Source of the DNA: Nyssa sinensis
Taxonomy: Eukaryota; Streptophyta; Magnoliopsida; Cornales; Nyssaceae
Reading direction: 5' to 3'
Assembly: GCA_008638375.1 (NCBI GenBank)
Contig: CM018052.1
Location: 12,376,506-12,440,505 of the forward strand
DNA: 64,000 nucleotides
Made by a program: the position numbers and the translations under genes. Position 1 is the stretch's first letter, and each line of letters begins with the position of its first letter. Positions 23,912 through 34,552 of the stretch are shown one piece after another. The notes under the pieces were generated by a model. The model did not search any database. It saw only the letters and a program-made list of their open reading frames with translations, and was not told where the DNA came from.

Positions 23912-25847
23912 ATGTCTGTCCCTGTGTCACCCTCTGGTTCAAGAAATTCTTCTAGGACAATTACTCAATTTCAACTTGTGAACATTCCTTCTTTTGATAA
24001 TGCTGAAGATAGGTTGGTAAAGCCCCCCTCTAGTCCGGAGGTTAGGATAGTCAATGCATTCGAAGAATCCCCAAATAGGGCCGGAGAGACCTCTAGTCGA
24101 CCCACTCGTAGAGAGGAGGGTGAGAGTGCAATCACTGAGAGTATGCTAGAAGAGTTGTGGGAAAGGTACGATCTCCCTTCGAATGTTACTTTTAGGGTTC
24201 CGGACACTCTGGATCGCCCACGCGATGTTAGAGTGGGAGAAATTTGTGTTTATTTAGCTTGGTTTGAAATGGGACTGACACTCCCTCTTCCCGACCTTGT
24301 AAAACAATTCTTTTGCTGGTTTAACCTTTGCCCTTCAAACCTCAATCTCAATAGCTGGAGGAATTTGTTAAGTTTCATAGTGTTAGGGTATCTGAACGAT
24401 GTTGACGTGTCCCTCGACTTGATCCGTAGCAATATGGATCTAAAATACATGAGGTCGGAAGGCCTCTATTACATGTCTTTTGATAGTAGGTTCAGACCCC
24501 TTTCTTACGTGCCCTCCTCCAACAAGACCTAGAAGATGTGGTATTTCTTTATAAAAGGAGGATGGGAATATGAGGACTTCCAAGACCATTCCTCAACATT
24601 TCCTCGAACCACTAGACCAAAGGGTGAGACCCAATTTTCCCTGTGACTGCTTTGATTCTGTTTCGTACATTAATTGTTGAGCTGATTAACTTTGTATTTT
24701 TTGTGCAGATAGGAGTGTGTGCAAGAGGCCTATCTTCACTCCCGTGCTCTAGAAGCAATACAAAAAACTCTTATGAACCAGTAACCGAGACCATTCTGTC
24801 ATTGTCAATCCTGAGAGCTTGATGGCTGCCAAGGGCCGTGTAGAGGAGTTGACAAAAGGTCTAATGGCTAGGTAAGAGACCGAGCCATCTTCATCTGCAG
24901 TAGTGGGGGAGGCTCTTTCCCCAGTAGACCCTCCCCTCCAAACAAAAAGGAGGAGGTTACTTTCGAACTCTCTTGAACCTACCTCGAGGGAGAGGGAAGA
25001 ACCTTCCCCTATCTCCATGGTCCCCCCAGCCCCATCCAAACAAACGGGCAAGGGGGTGTCAGCTTCAATGGCCCCTGGCGCTGTTAACCAAGCGGCCAAG
25101 AAGGTTCTGAGGGACTTTTGGGCCAAAGGCTCCCTCAAACGTAAGCCACAGAAGCCAGAGAAGCTTCTAGCTGATCTGGCTTCTCTTCAAGTTAAAGTAA
25201 GTTTTTCGGGTCCCCATTTCTTTTCCCTTTTTCTAAGTGTTTTTAACTGGATACTGAACTGCTTGCTCTGTGTATTACAGACCTTGCATACCCTCTCTGC
25301 TCTGATGGAGGTCTCTCTAGCTTTAGAGGAAGTTGACAAGCTCCAGGTCGAGCTGGACGAGGTTAAGCTTCAGCTTGGCACTGCTAAGTCTAAAGCTCAT
25401 GAAGCTGCGGAGAGGCTGAAGGAGTCCCAGAATTCTCTACCCATCATAAAGTTAGAGAAGAATCTTCATGTTCAGCAAGCAGAGAGACTTCAAAGGGAGA
25501 TGGACGGCATGCGGTACCTCTATCACCAAAAGCTTGAGGACGCAATTGAGCGGGCCAGAATAGAGAATGAGATAGAAATGAAGATGGAACTTGAAGGGAT
25601 GGCCAACAACCTGATCATGTTTGGCTTCAACAACTTCCGATCCAGGTTTCTTGCCAAATTTCCTAATTTTGATATATCTTCAATTGTGCCACCTAGGCTT
25701 AACCCTCTCGAAGCTGTTATTCCGAGCGGAGTGGTTGATGTCCCTCTTGCAGATCCTTCCGAAGTTGCTGTTCTGAGCGGAGTGGTTGATGTCCCTCCTG
25801 CAGATCCTTCCCCAGCTGATGAGCATGTTCCTGCTGATCAGGCTTAG
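23912..25847 (+). pseudogene. Antisense gene 1 of element B (Transposase_28-like plus coiled coil)
   Basis: Exons are 23912-24623, 24709-25196 and 25281-25847. The introns (24624-24708, 85 bp; 25197-25280, 84 bp) match those of A in position, length and phase. The N-terminus is Ser-rich. A domain with RREEGESA, RVPDTLDRP.DVRVGEIC, WFNLCPSNLNLNSW and RSNMDLKYM resembles Transposase_28. Exon 3 has a probable coiled coil and a Pro/Val/Asp tail ending ADQA. In-frame stops occur at 24530 (TAG for the Trp kept in A and C), 24750 (TAG), 24774 (TGA) and 24873 (TAA). The ATG is chosen because the Ser/Pro-rich start follows the TATA box and leader. Biological role unknown. Confidence 0.78.
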
Positions 25848-26650
25848 AATATGTATATTCTGCTATTTTTGAACCTCCAATGTACTGGACTTTAATTGTT
25901 TAATGAAACAAGCTTTTAACTATTTTTGTCCTTTTCTTTCATGTGGATTCCTGTTTGACCGATGTAGCCTTGAGTTGTACTACTCTGTAGTATATCAGTC
26001 CTTCCAATTTATGGATGATGTGGAAATTGTTGCAAGTAAAGCCATTCTGGAGCTCGCCAGACCAGCTCTTTTACCGTCGGTAGTTGTCTTCTAAGTTGCA
26101 TTACTTGTAATAAAATAGTGATTGAAGACTAATCCTGATTGCCTCATCATCTTAGAATAAGATAGGAAGGCAATTTTAATCAAATGAGTAGGAATCTGAT
26201 ATTGATATTGTATCACATATAGTGGAAGCAAATTCTGAAGGATTCTAAGGCAGATTGTTCTGAACCAAAGACTTGTAGTAATAATTGGGTGTCTTGTGAC
26301 CATCACTCTGATGATTGAAACTTCTGCTTCTAAGTCTCCAAGACTAGGACTAAGATACATCAGAGCTGATGGTCTTTTGTTATACACGTGGCCTGTCAGG
26401 GGTCAATGGAATGGCCAAGACTAGAAGGTCTGTATATTGGCTAGAGGGCCTGCGTATTTAGATGGACCAGACTCTGCTTGCTTAACTAAGGCTGTATGTT
26501 TGGGAAAATCCTGCATCCTGTCTTTTAGGATTTCGAGAGGACGGTTTTATTCGTCATTTATTTATACAGCTATCTTTTGGGTTTTCGAGGCCAACCTTTT
26601 CCTTAACCATTACGATGGTCCAGATGGATGGCTCTTGGACTTCGAGGGTC

Positions 26651-26659
26651 TATATATAT
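26651..26659 (+). promoter_or_regulatory. Probable TATA box for antisense gene 2, element B
   Basis: TATATATAT in the same context (TTCGAGGGTC before, GA-rich after) as in element A, 77 bases upstream of the first in-frame ATG. Confidence 0.45.
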
Positions 26660-26735
26660 GAAAGAGGGGCATGCTGTTGCGCCTTAATCTTTTTGCTTGT
26701 TGCTTCCAAACCATTTTCCAGTCGGAGGGAATCGA

Positions 26736-27116
26736 ATGTCCTTAGAAGCTGTTGTTTGTTTGGAGATGATTGACAATTTTCAGTTCAAGTTGGGAATGAT
26801 TGAACTATGGCCGAGAATCATCCATCCCTTTGATTCAGTCTCCAAGGAAGGTTTAAAGGAAGCAAAGATCTTCTTGTCCATCTTAGCATCCGGTCGAGAT
26901 CTCTCCGTTTGGAGGTGGACCCTTTTTGATTCAACCGAGGCCTGGTGTATTGGTGATGAAGACGAAGGTGGGATGCCTCCTCTCCTTTGTGTCTTGGCAG
27001 AGACCCTTGCTCAAGTCAGCTTGGGTGTCGTGCCAGTTTTGAGGAAAACAAGGGTGGAGAATGGAGGTTTCCTGAGACTCAGAGCCCTCATCCTCCGTTG
27101 GTATCGATGCCAGTGA
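26736..27116 (+). CDS. Antisense gene 2 of element B, small protein of unknown function
   Basis: A 126-residue ORF, homologous to 2444-2785. The ATG at 26736 gives ten extra residues; the start shared with A is the Met-Ile-Asp at 26766. The same conserved patches appear (DSVSKEGLKEAKIF, LASGRD, DEDEGGMPP, LAETLAQV). It has no recognisable domain, signal peptide or membrane segment. Near the end, TGGTATCGATGCC appears to hold an extra base relative to an acidic Ser/Asp frame that continues to about 27150. It may be a stand-alone gene or an exon of a longer antisense transcript. Confidence 0.45.
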   Translation: MSLEAVVCLEMIDNFQFKLGMIELWPRIIHPFDSVSKEGLKEAKIFLSILASGRDLSVWRWTLFDSTEAWCIGDEDEGGMPPLLCVLAETLAQVSLGVVPVLRKTRVENGGFLRLRALILRWYRCQ

Positions 27117-27762
27117 CAGTGACGATGAAATGGCCTGGGTATGATGCAGATTGGGGTTCAGGGTTCCTTCCTTTCAAATGGAAGCCGGCGACGGCGGTTA
27201 TGGTGGTGTGGAACTCTGAGCCCTTTCCCCTATTCCAGGAAGATTCGAGGAAGATAGCCACGCTATTATAGAACAAAACAATGTATTGTCTAAAATTGTT
27301 GTAGCTTCTATGTATTTGTTTTCTTTCTAGTCTTCTTGTACCGATGTAACCTTTATGAACTATCAATAAAATTGGATCCTTTTTCTTTAAATCTGATGTA
27401 CCTTTTGATTGGATGTGTTCTTTTGGAGTTAAAACACCTTTTCGAGCACTGCTGATAATTACTTTTCACCAATAGTTCTGTTTGTATGCTCTGGGAGTGG
27501 ACCAAAGAAACATAACACTTGTGTTTTGAACTGAAGTACTTTGAGCTGCTGCAGATGCTAAGGTAATGTAGTGCTACTGCTCGATAGTATATAAACCAAG
27601 TAATCTAAGAATCAGCTCTGAGGGTATGCCGATCTAGGAAACTTGTGTAAACAATAATAATTGGAAAGTAGTTGTAGATATCAGAACTTGATGCCTTTTA
27701 AAAGGAATGAATCATCAGGTCTGAATACTTGCTGGATCAGATTATGAGGTCTGTACTTTTAG

Positions 27763-28169
27763 AGATGGACCAGACTCTGAAGGTCTGTGCATTTAGAGAT
27801 GGACCGGACTCTGAAGGTTTGTGCATTTAGAGATGGACCAGACTCTGAAGGTCTGTGCATTTAGAGATGGACCAGATTCCAAAGGTTTGTGCATTTAGAG
27901 ATGGACCAGACTCTGAAGGTCTGTGTATTTAGGGATGGACCAGACTCTGAAGGTCTGTGCATTTAGGGATGGACCTAGGTCTGTGCATTTAGAGATGGAC
28001 CAGACTCCGAAGGTCTGTGCATTTAGAGATGGACCAGATTCCGAAGGTCTGTGCATTTAGGGATGGACCATACTCCGAAGGTCTGTGCATTTAGAGATGG
28101 ACTAGACTCTGAAGGTCTGTGCATTTAGAGATAGAGATGGACCAGACTCTGAAGGTCTGTGCATTTAGA
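27763..28169. repeat. 34-bp minisatellite, about twelve copies (element B)
   Basis: Imperfect tandem units of about 34 bp (AGATGGACCAGACTC..., ending GTGCATTTAG), with one shortened unit near 27970. It lies at the same place relative to pol as the 33-bp array in A, but with about twice as many copies. Confidence 0.92.
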
Positions 28170-28208
28170 GATGAACACTTTGTGAAGGTATTAAAGAGAA
28201 AGAAACCT

Positions 28209-29564
28209 TTATTGATAATACTTCCGTAAATGTTCTACATTCCAAGGTCTAGGAATAGGTTTCCCAGCCATGTCCTCTAGCCAGTAAGTGGTAGGCCTAA
28301 CAACCTTTGTCACTCTGTAGGGACCCTCCCAATTGGGTGACAACTTTCCTATAGTGGGATCCTTAGTGTTTGGAAAAGCCCTTCTTAAGACAAGGTCCCC
28401 AATTTGAAAGCTAACTGTCCTGAGTCCCACTTTGGAGTTGTTGGCCATTCTCTGCTGATAGGCTTCCATCCTGGTCCTGGCTTGATCCCTTTTTTCTTCA
28501 AGAAAATCCAAATTTTCTGCAAGCTGCTGATCATTGGACTCTTGTTCGAAGGCTTCAGTCCGTAAAGTTAGCATACCGATCTCCACCGGGATTACTGCTT
28601 TTGTACCATAGGCCAGTGAGAAGGGAGTTTCAGAGGTGGGAGTTCTTCTGGTTGTTCTATAGGCCCAAAGAACCCCAGGAAGTTCTTCCGCCCACTTTCC
28701 TTTGGCCTGCTCCAACCTTTTCTTTAATGCATCAAGGATCGTTCGGTTGGTGACCTCTGCTTGCCCATTTGCTTGTGGATGGCCTAGAGAAGCAAAATAT
28801 TGTCTGATGTTGAGATTTTCACAAAATTTCTTGAAGACCTTACTAGTGAACTACGTCCCATTATCAGAGATGATCACGCGTGGTATCCCAAACCTGCAGA
28901 CAATGTTCTTCCAAGTGAAGTTTTCGACTTCCTTCTCTGTGATATGCGTTAAAGGTTCAGCTTCAGCCCATTTAAAGAAGTAGTCAATGGCTACCATAAG
29001 ATATTTTTTGTTTGGTGGTGCCTTAGGTAATGGGCCCACAATGTCCATCCCCCACTAAGCAAAGGGCCAAGGACTAGCAATTGGGATGAGCTCGTGATGA
29101 GGTTGGTGTTGATATGGAGCAAACCTTTGGCATTTGTCGCACTTTTGGACGTACTCCTTAGCCTATTTCAGCATAGTAGGCTAGTAATAGCCTTGTGTTG
29201 GAGCTCGGTGAGCTATTGTTCTGCCCCCGTTATGGTTCCCATAAATTCCTTCGTGTATTTCTGTCAAGACGTATTGAGACTCTTCTGGAGCTAAACATTT
29301 CAACAAGGGCTGAGAGTAAGACCTTCTGTAAAGCTTATTGTTCAGGACTAGGTACCGAGCTGCTTTGATTTGGATTCTCCTTGCTTTGTTTTTATCTTCT
29401 GGGAGGAGCCCTGATTCCAGGTACCAGAGGATTGGGGTCATCCAGTTCTCGGGTTGTTTAGTAATTTGGGCAACTTGGGCTTGCTCTATGTTGGGTCCTG
29501 GTTGGTAGGAAATTTTTATTGTAGAATCTCTTCCTGCCTTCAGATGGGATGCCATGTTTGCCAA
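28209..29564 (-). pseudogene. Integrase region of element B pol (decayed)
   Basis: The segment 29564-29181 carries the zinc-finger part (EIHEGIYGNHNGGRTIAHR). The segment 29048-28851 has the core start (MDIVGPLP, AIDYFFKWAEAEPL) and IISDNGT with the second catalytic Asp present, but a TAG stop follows immediately. The segment 28715-28209 is the C-terminal part ending HLRKYYQ. Stops also separate zinc finger and core. The whole integrase is in one frame, shifted relative to RT. Confidence 0.9.
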
Positions 29565-29600
29565 AGCATCTACTCGGCAGTTCTGGCTTCTTTCTATTTT

Positions 29601-31340
29601 CTAGATGGAGAACATCTGGAAGGAGTGCTTCAAGAAGTTCACTAGTTCGGAATACCGAAGCATCCTTTCATCTTTAATGGAGAATTCTCCCAGAACTTGG
29701 CTTACCACCAACTGGGAATCTGAAAAGACCTCAAGGTTTTGAACCTCGCATTCTAGAGCCAACTTCATGCCTAGGATTAGGGCTTCGTATTCTGCTTCAT
29801 TGTTGGAAGCTTTGAATCTCAAGCTAACTGTTTTTCTTATAAAAGCCCGTCAGGGGATTGCAATACCAAGCCCACTCTAGAACCATGATCAGTGGATGAT
29901 CCATAAATATAGAGCTGCCATGTCCCTGAAGTTTCAAAGAGCTGTGCCTTGTCATGAAGTGCCGGGGTGAACTCAGCAACGAAATCTGCCAAGGCTTGTC
30001 CCTTGATGGAGTTCTGTGGTACATACGATATGTCAAATTCTCCTAACTCCACAGACCACTTTACTAACCTTCCTGAAACCTCAGGCTTCCTCGATATTGA
30101 CCTCAGGGGATAGGCGGTTGGGATTTCAATTGGATGGGCTTAGAAATAAGGTCGGAGTTTCCGAGCTGATATTACCAGAGCGAAGGCCAACTTCTCAACC
30201 TCTGGGTATCTCTTTTCTGTGTCAAGCAATGCCCTACTGACGTAGAATATGGGCCTCTAAACTCCTCTGTCCTGTCTAACTAGTACGGAGCTGATCACGT
30301 TCTCAGAAACTACAAGGTAGAGGAGTAGCTTTTCCTTTTGGACTGGTTTTAACAGGAGCTCTGGAGAGGCAAGGTATTCCTTCAGTTCTTGAAAAGCTTT
30401 CTCACATTCTTCCGTCCATTGTAAAGCTTTGTTACCTTTTAATGCTCTGAAGAAGGGTAGACAACGATCAGTGGACTTGGAGATAAACCTGCTCAGTGCT
30501 GCGATTCTGCCATTCAGTGCCTGAATGTCTTTCTTAGTTTTTGGTGATTCCAGTTCAATCAGAGCTTGAATCTGAGTGGGGTCTGCCTCGATACCCCTTT
30601 GAGAGACAATATATCCCAAGAATTTTCCTTTCATCACCCTGAAGGTACATTTTGAGGGATTGAGCTTCATCTTGTGTTGTTTTAGGATGTCGAAAATCTG
30701 GGATAAGTGTTGGAGGTGGCTACCTTTCCGTAAACTTTTGACCAGCATGTCATCGATGTACACCTCCATTGTATTGTCGAACAGTGAGCTGAACATCATG
30801 TTGACCAACCGCTGGTATGTGGCCCCAGCATTCTTCAAATCGAACGGCATTACTCTGTAGCAATAGAGACCTCGTTCGGTTATGAAGGCTGCCTTCTCCT
30901 GGTCTGGAGGGTACATCTGGATTTGGTTATATCCAGAATAGGAATCCATAAAACTCATGAGTTCGAGCCCTGCAGTAACGTCAACCAGCTGGTCTATCCT
31001 TGGTAGAGGAAAGCTATCTTTGGGGCAAGCTTTATTGAGGTCTTTATAGTCACTGCAGACTCTCCACTTGCCATTTTTCTTTTTGACTAGGACGGTATTG
31101 GCCAGCCAGTCTGGGTAGAATACTTCACGTATCATCTTGGCTTCAAGCAGCCTCTAGACCTCCTTATTTATGATCCAATGCAGCTCTGGAGCTAGCGGCC
31201 TTCTTTTTTGTCTCACTGGTGGGTGGTCTGGATCAACCATAAGTTTGTGAGTTGTGAGGTTTGGATCTATACCCTCCATGTCGTTGGTCTCCCACGTAAA
31301 TACAAAGAGGTTGTCTTTCAGGAATCTTATTATCTCCTCT
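29601..31340 (-). pseudogene. Reverse transcriptase-RNase H of element B pol (decayed)
   Basis: The longest open part is 31135-30257 (292 residues), with WRVCSDYKDLNKACPKD, FMDSYSGYNQI and the catalytic YIDD. The usual FGLKNAGATYQ reads FDLKNAGATYQ. The RT N-terminus up to about 31340 has stops. RNase H follows at 30052-29601: the motif LYIDGSS of element A is LYIYGSS here, so the first active-site Asp is lost. A frameshift near 29835 moves the rest (NNEAEYEALILG, FSDSQLVV) into another frame. Confidence 0.92.
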
Positions 31341-31684
31341 TGCTCAGCATGTGTAAGGTCTGGACCAATGTATAAATAGTGCCCCCCGGATTTTGAGCTG
31401 ACTAATACTTTGATGGGCTCCCCAATGGGTTTGGCCCTACTGTCCCGTCCTCTTGGGCTTAAGGGTTCCTCAATTCTAGAAGGGCAACCTTCCTTCTCGG
31501 GATTGTGGGAGAGAATTGGATCTGCACAGTCCTGAGTATACTGTAATTGCTATTTAGTAGTCTTCTCCTTGAGTGCAACGGCACGACATTCCCGAGAAGT
31601 CAGTTGGTACCCTCTGACAGAATAAACATTCTGATTGTGGACATACTTCAAACATTGGTGGAAGGTCGAGGTGACAGCTCCTAT

Positions 31685-32143
31685 CTAGTGTAGCCACGGT
31701 CTCCCAATGATGACATTGTAGGGAGATTTCATATTCAACACCATGTATTCTAAGATGGTGGTTTTCTGTCCTTCACCTTCCCCTACAGTAGTGGGCAGGT
31801 TGATCCTTCCCAATGGGGTACTAAGATTACCATCAAATCCTGCCATTACGGCGATGGTAGGCTTGACGTTGTTATGATCAATCTTCATATGTCTGAGTGG
31901 CTCATGGAACAGTATATTAACGGAACTGCCGGTGTCATCCAGGACTCTTCTAATCTCGAAGTTGACAATCTTGAGAGTGATGACGAGAGCAGCACTGTAA
32001 GGGCAGTGCACCCTGGCCAGATCCCGTTTTGTGAACTGGATCTCCGGTTCTAGTTTGAGCCTTTTCTCAACGTTGAGGATCTGCAATATATCCGGGGCAG
32101 TCCTGGCCTCCCGAGCATACCTCTTCATTGCTCTGTTTGACAT
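31685..32143 (-). pseudogene. Aspartic protease region of element B
   Basis: 152 residues open, with DTGSSVNILF and YNVIIGRPWLH. The residue before DTG is Asp instead of the Val seen in A (VLDDTGSS), which may disturb the active-site loop. It is in the same frame as gag and RT, so the ancestral gag-pol was probably one continuous ORF. Confidence 0.88.
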
Positions 32144-33925
32144 TCCTATAGTAGGGGTATCTGCATAGAGGACGTAAATGGCATGGTTGTTCTGCCTTTG
32201 AGGCTCATTTCGTCCTTCCTTCTGCTCCTGTCTCTGCTCAGGCCTCTAGTCTGTCCTTTGTTGTGGCTTGTCTTCGTGGGGGTTCTGCCTCCCGTCCTAC
32301 TTAATGAACTCTCGAAGACGTCTTTTCTTTATGAGTTGCTCAACCTCATATCTAAAGGACCTGCATGAATTAGTCGTATGCCGATGATCTTTGTGAAAAT
32401 TACAATATTTACCTTGGTCCCGAAGGCTAGGATCTCCTTTAATCGGTTCTAGCCATCTTAGGTTTTCCCGATCTCGGATCTACCGAAGTACCTGGGCCAG
32501 TGTAGTGTTCAAAGGGGTACAGTTAGTAAATTCCCTTGGTCCGGAATTATAAACATCTTGGGGTGCCGTTATCTTTTTTGGACTCCTGGCCCTCTTCTTG
32601 CTAGGGTCCCTTTTATGATCGTCCCTCTTGTGATCTTCACTTTTTGGATTGTCCCTCTGAGTTTGCTCTTTGCCTTTTTGGGATGTGCGGTTAGCTTCCT
32701 CCAAGTTGATACATTTCCTGGCCTGGTCCATTAACGCCACCATGTCGGCAGGGGGGCTCTTTGTCAAGGAATCCCTAAAGCCTCTGTGAGCAAGACCAGA
32801 AGTTAGGGTAGCTACGAGAAAACCTGGGTTGCAGTCGGTTCTCTCTGTGAGTTTAGCATTAAAGAGTGCAATGTAAGCTCTAAGGGACTCTTCCTTGGTC
32901 TGTTTGACATTCAGCAAGAACTCTGGTCCCCTTCTGAGCCTTCTGCTTGTCATGAATCTATCTCGGAATTGCCTACCGAGCTTATAGAAGCCAGTAACTG
33001 AGTTCGGTGGGAGGTGATGGAACCATTTTAGGGCGGTACCTTTTAGGTTGGTAATGAAAGCTCGGCACATAAAGGCATCAGAGGCACTGTGAAGGGCCAT
33101 TGTATGCTGGTAGTGCGATAGATGATCTCCTGGGTCTCCAGTCCCATCATATAGGGTGAATTTTAGCACAACGAACTTCCTTGGTCTTTCTTCTGACATG
33201 ATGGCAGAAGTAAATAGAGTGGCAAGTCTTCCGAGCAGCCTAGCCAACTCATCCTGCTCTAGAAGGTTCTGGACATCTCTCACAGCTACTGTTCAGTCCA
33301 TAGATTCTGCAACTTCTTCGACCCTCCATGGGTCTCTAGGCCAGACTTCTTGTGAACCTTGCCTTACAGCCTCGGTTTTAAGGTAGTCGGGCTAAGCATG
33401 TCCTACGAACGGAAGAGGGTTCCGAGGGTCCCGAGCTGGAGGGATTGGTGCCGCTTGGGGCTGAGGTTCTTGTGGTGCTGGATGTGCTCCCGAAGCTCTT
33501 GGAGTTGGGGCTGTAGTAGTGCTTCGGTAATGGATGTCAGGGACAAAGGCTGGCGTTCCCCAGCCCGGGGCTGCTGATGGCTGTGGATCTCTACCGACGT
33601 GAGCAACACCCTGGGGGTGTGCAGGCCTGTTATTTGGAGCCTCTTCATGGGGCTCTTCATTCTCAGTGATAATAGGGAGTTGTGTTCCCTTAGCAACATT
33701 GACCGGCGGGTTTGGAGGATTCGTCCCTTGATTTCGTGTAAGCATTGCCAGAGTTCTAGATATGGCTAGTAGCTGTTTTTGCACTAGTTCATTGTGTCGT
33801 TTGATTGATTCAATCTCCTGTCGCATGGGATCAACCGTCGGCCCTCTTGCTCGTGAGGCAGGTGGTCAACGTTGAGAGTTTTGAGGATTTTGAGCGTTTT
33901 GCCTTGGTCGGAGATTGGGGGACAT
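32144..33925 (-). pseudogene. gag region of element B
   Basis: The ATG at 33925 follows the PBS. A stop interrupts the frame early, after about 24 codons, and a 144-residue open part (33826-33392) is Pro/Gln-rich. The Retrotrans_gag core is in 33283-32480 (LYDGTGDPGDHLSHY, LKWFHHLPPNSVTGF, FMTSRRLRRGPEFLL). A Lys/Arg/Asp-rich tail follows, perhaps the nucleic-acid-binding part. I see no CCHC knuckle. Confidence 0.87.
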
Positions 33926-33989
33926 GGCTCTCCGGTAAGAAGGAGAATAAGTTATGAATAGAGCACTTGGAGATTTGCCGTTTCCCACA

Positions 33990-33999
33990 GACGGTGCCA
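33990..33999 (-). other. Primer-binding site of element B (tRNA-Asp type, mutated)
   Basis: The minus strand reads TGGCACCGTC; A has TGGCGCCGTT at the same place. It starts three bases after the LTR end. Confidence 0.7.
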
Positions 34000-34002
34000 A
34001 AC

Positions 34003-34552
34003 TGATGCTGTACTTTTTGGCTCACAAGAAATCTAGTCTCCGCAACCTGAAAAACACTCAAAAAGAAGGAATCAGAGGGCCACTGGATTGGCTCCAGCGG
34101 TAGCCGCTCCGATGCTTAAGTAAATAAACTAAGTTGAAAAGACTATATTGAAAGCCAAAGAATGAGCCTGAAAATAAAGCGTACCTATAGGGTTCAATTT
34201 ATAGACTGCGGCCTTCCTAAGTTGATTAGGATTTGGAGCTATGAAAATAGGGATTTGATCATCGGAGATTGCAATTACCTTGTTGGACATTGTATCAAAA
34301 TAGAGATAACCATGTGTGGCAGTTTCTTTGTAGAAAACTGTTTCCTTATTCTCTGCTTGGCGGATGTTAAGGAAATAACGAGGTCTGAACCCTGTGGACT
34401 ACTCTGAGTGAATATCGTTCAAATCATGAGCTCTGGAGGAAAAGTGCATAAGAGTGCTCTGAAAGCTTCGCCTGCTCTGGATGATCGAGTTTTATCAAAC
34501 CCGTAAGCACACGTGTCTCAAGATGATTGGTGTGTCGGTTTGTGATGTATCA
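34003..34552 (-). repeat. 5' LTR of element B
   Basis: Bounded by TGATGCTGTAC and GATGTATCA on the plus strand, that is TG...CA in element orientation. Clearly alignable to 22925-23499 with scattered substitutions, so the insertion is not recent. Confidence 0.9.

Larger units (their letters stand above)
22925..34552 (-). mobile_element. Element B: near-complete Tat-type Ty3/gypsy retrotransposon
   Basis: About 11.6 kb with both LTRs (34003-34552 as 5', 22925-23499 as 3'), PBS, gag-PR-RT-RH-IN on the minus strand, minisatellite, two plus-strand genes, and a G-rich PPT next to the 3' LTR. It is the best reference for element A. The 5-bp flanks are CTAGG on the left and CCAGT on the right, matching at only three of five positions, so no clear target duplication remains. 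Stops, one frameshift in RNase H and catalytic changes make it non-autonomous. Confidence 0.93.

Noticed and set aside
27763..28169. CRISPR-like array
   Set aside because: Units are directly adjacent without unique spacers, inside a plant retrotransposon; it is a minisatellite.
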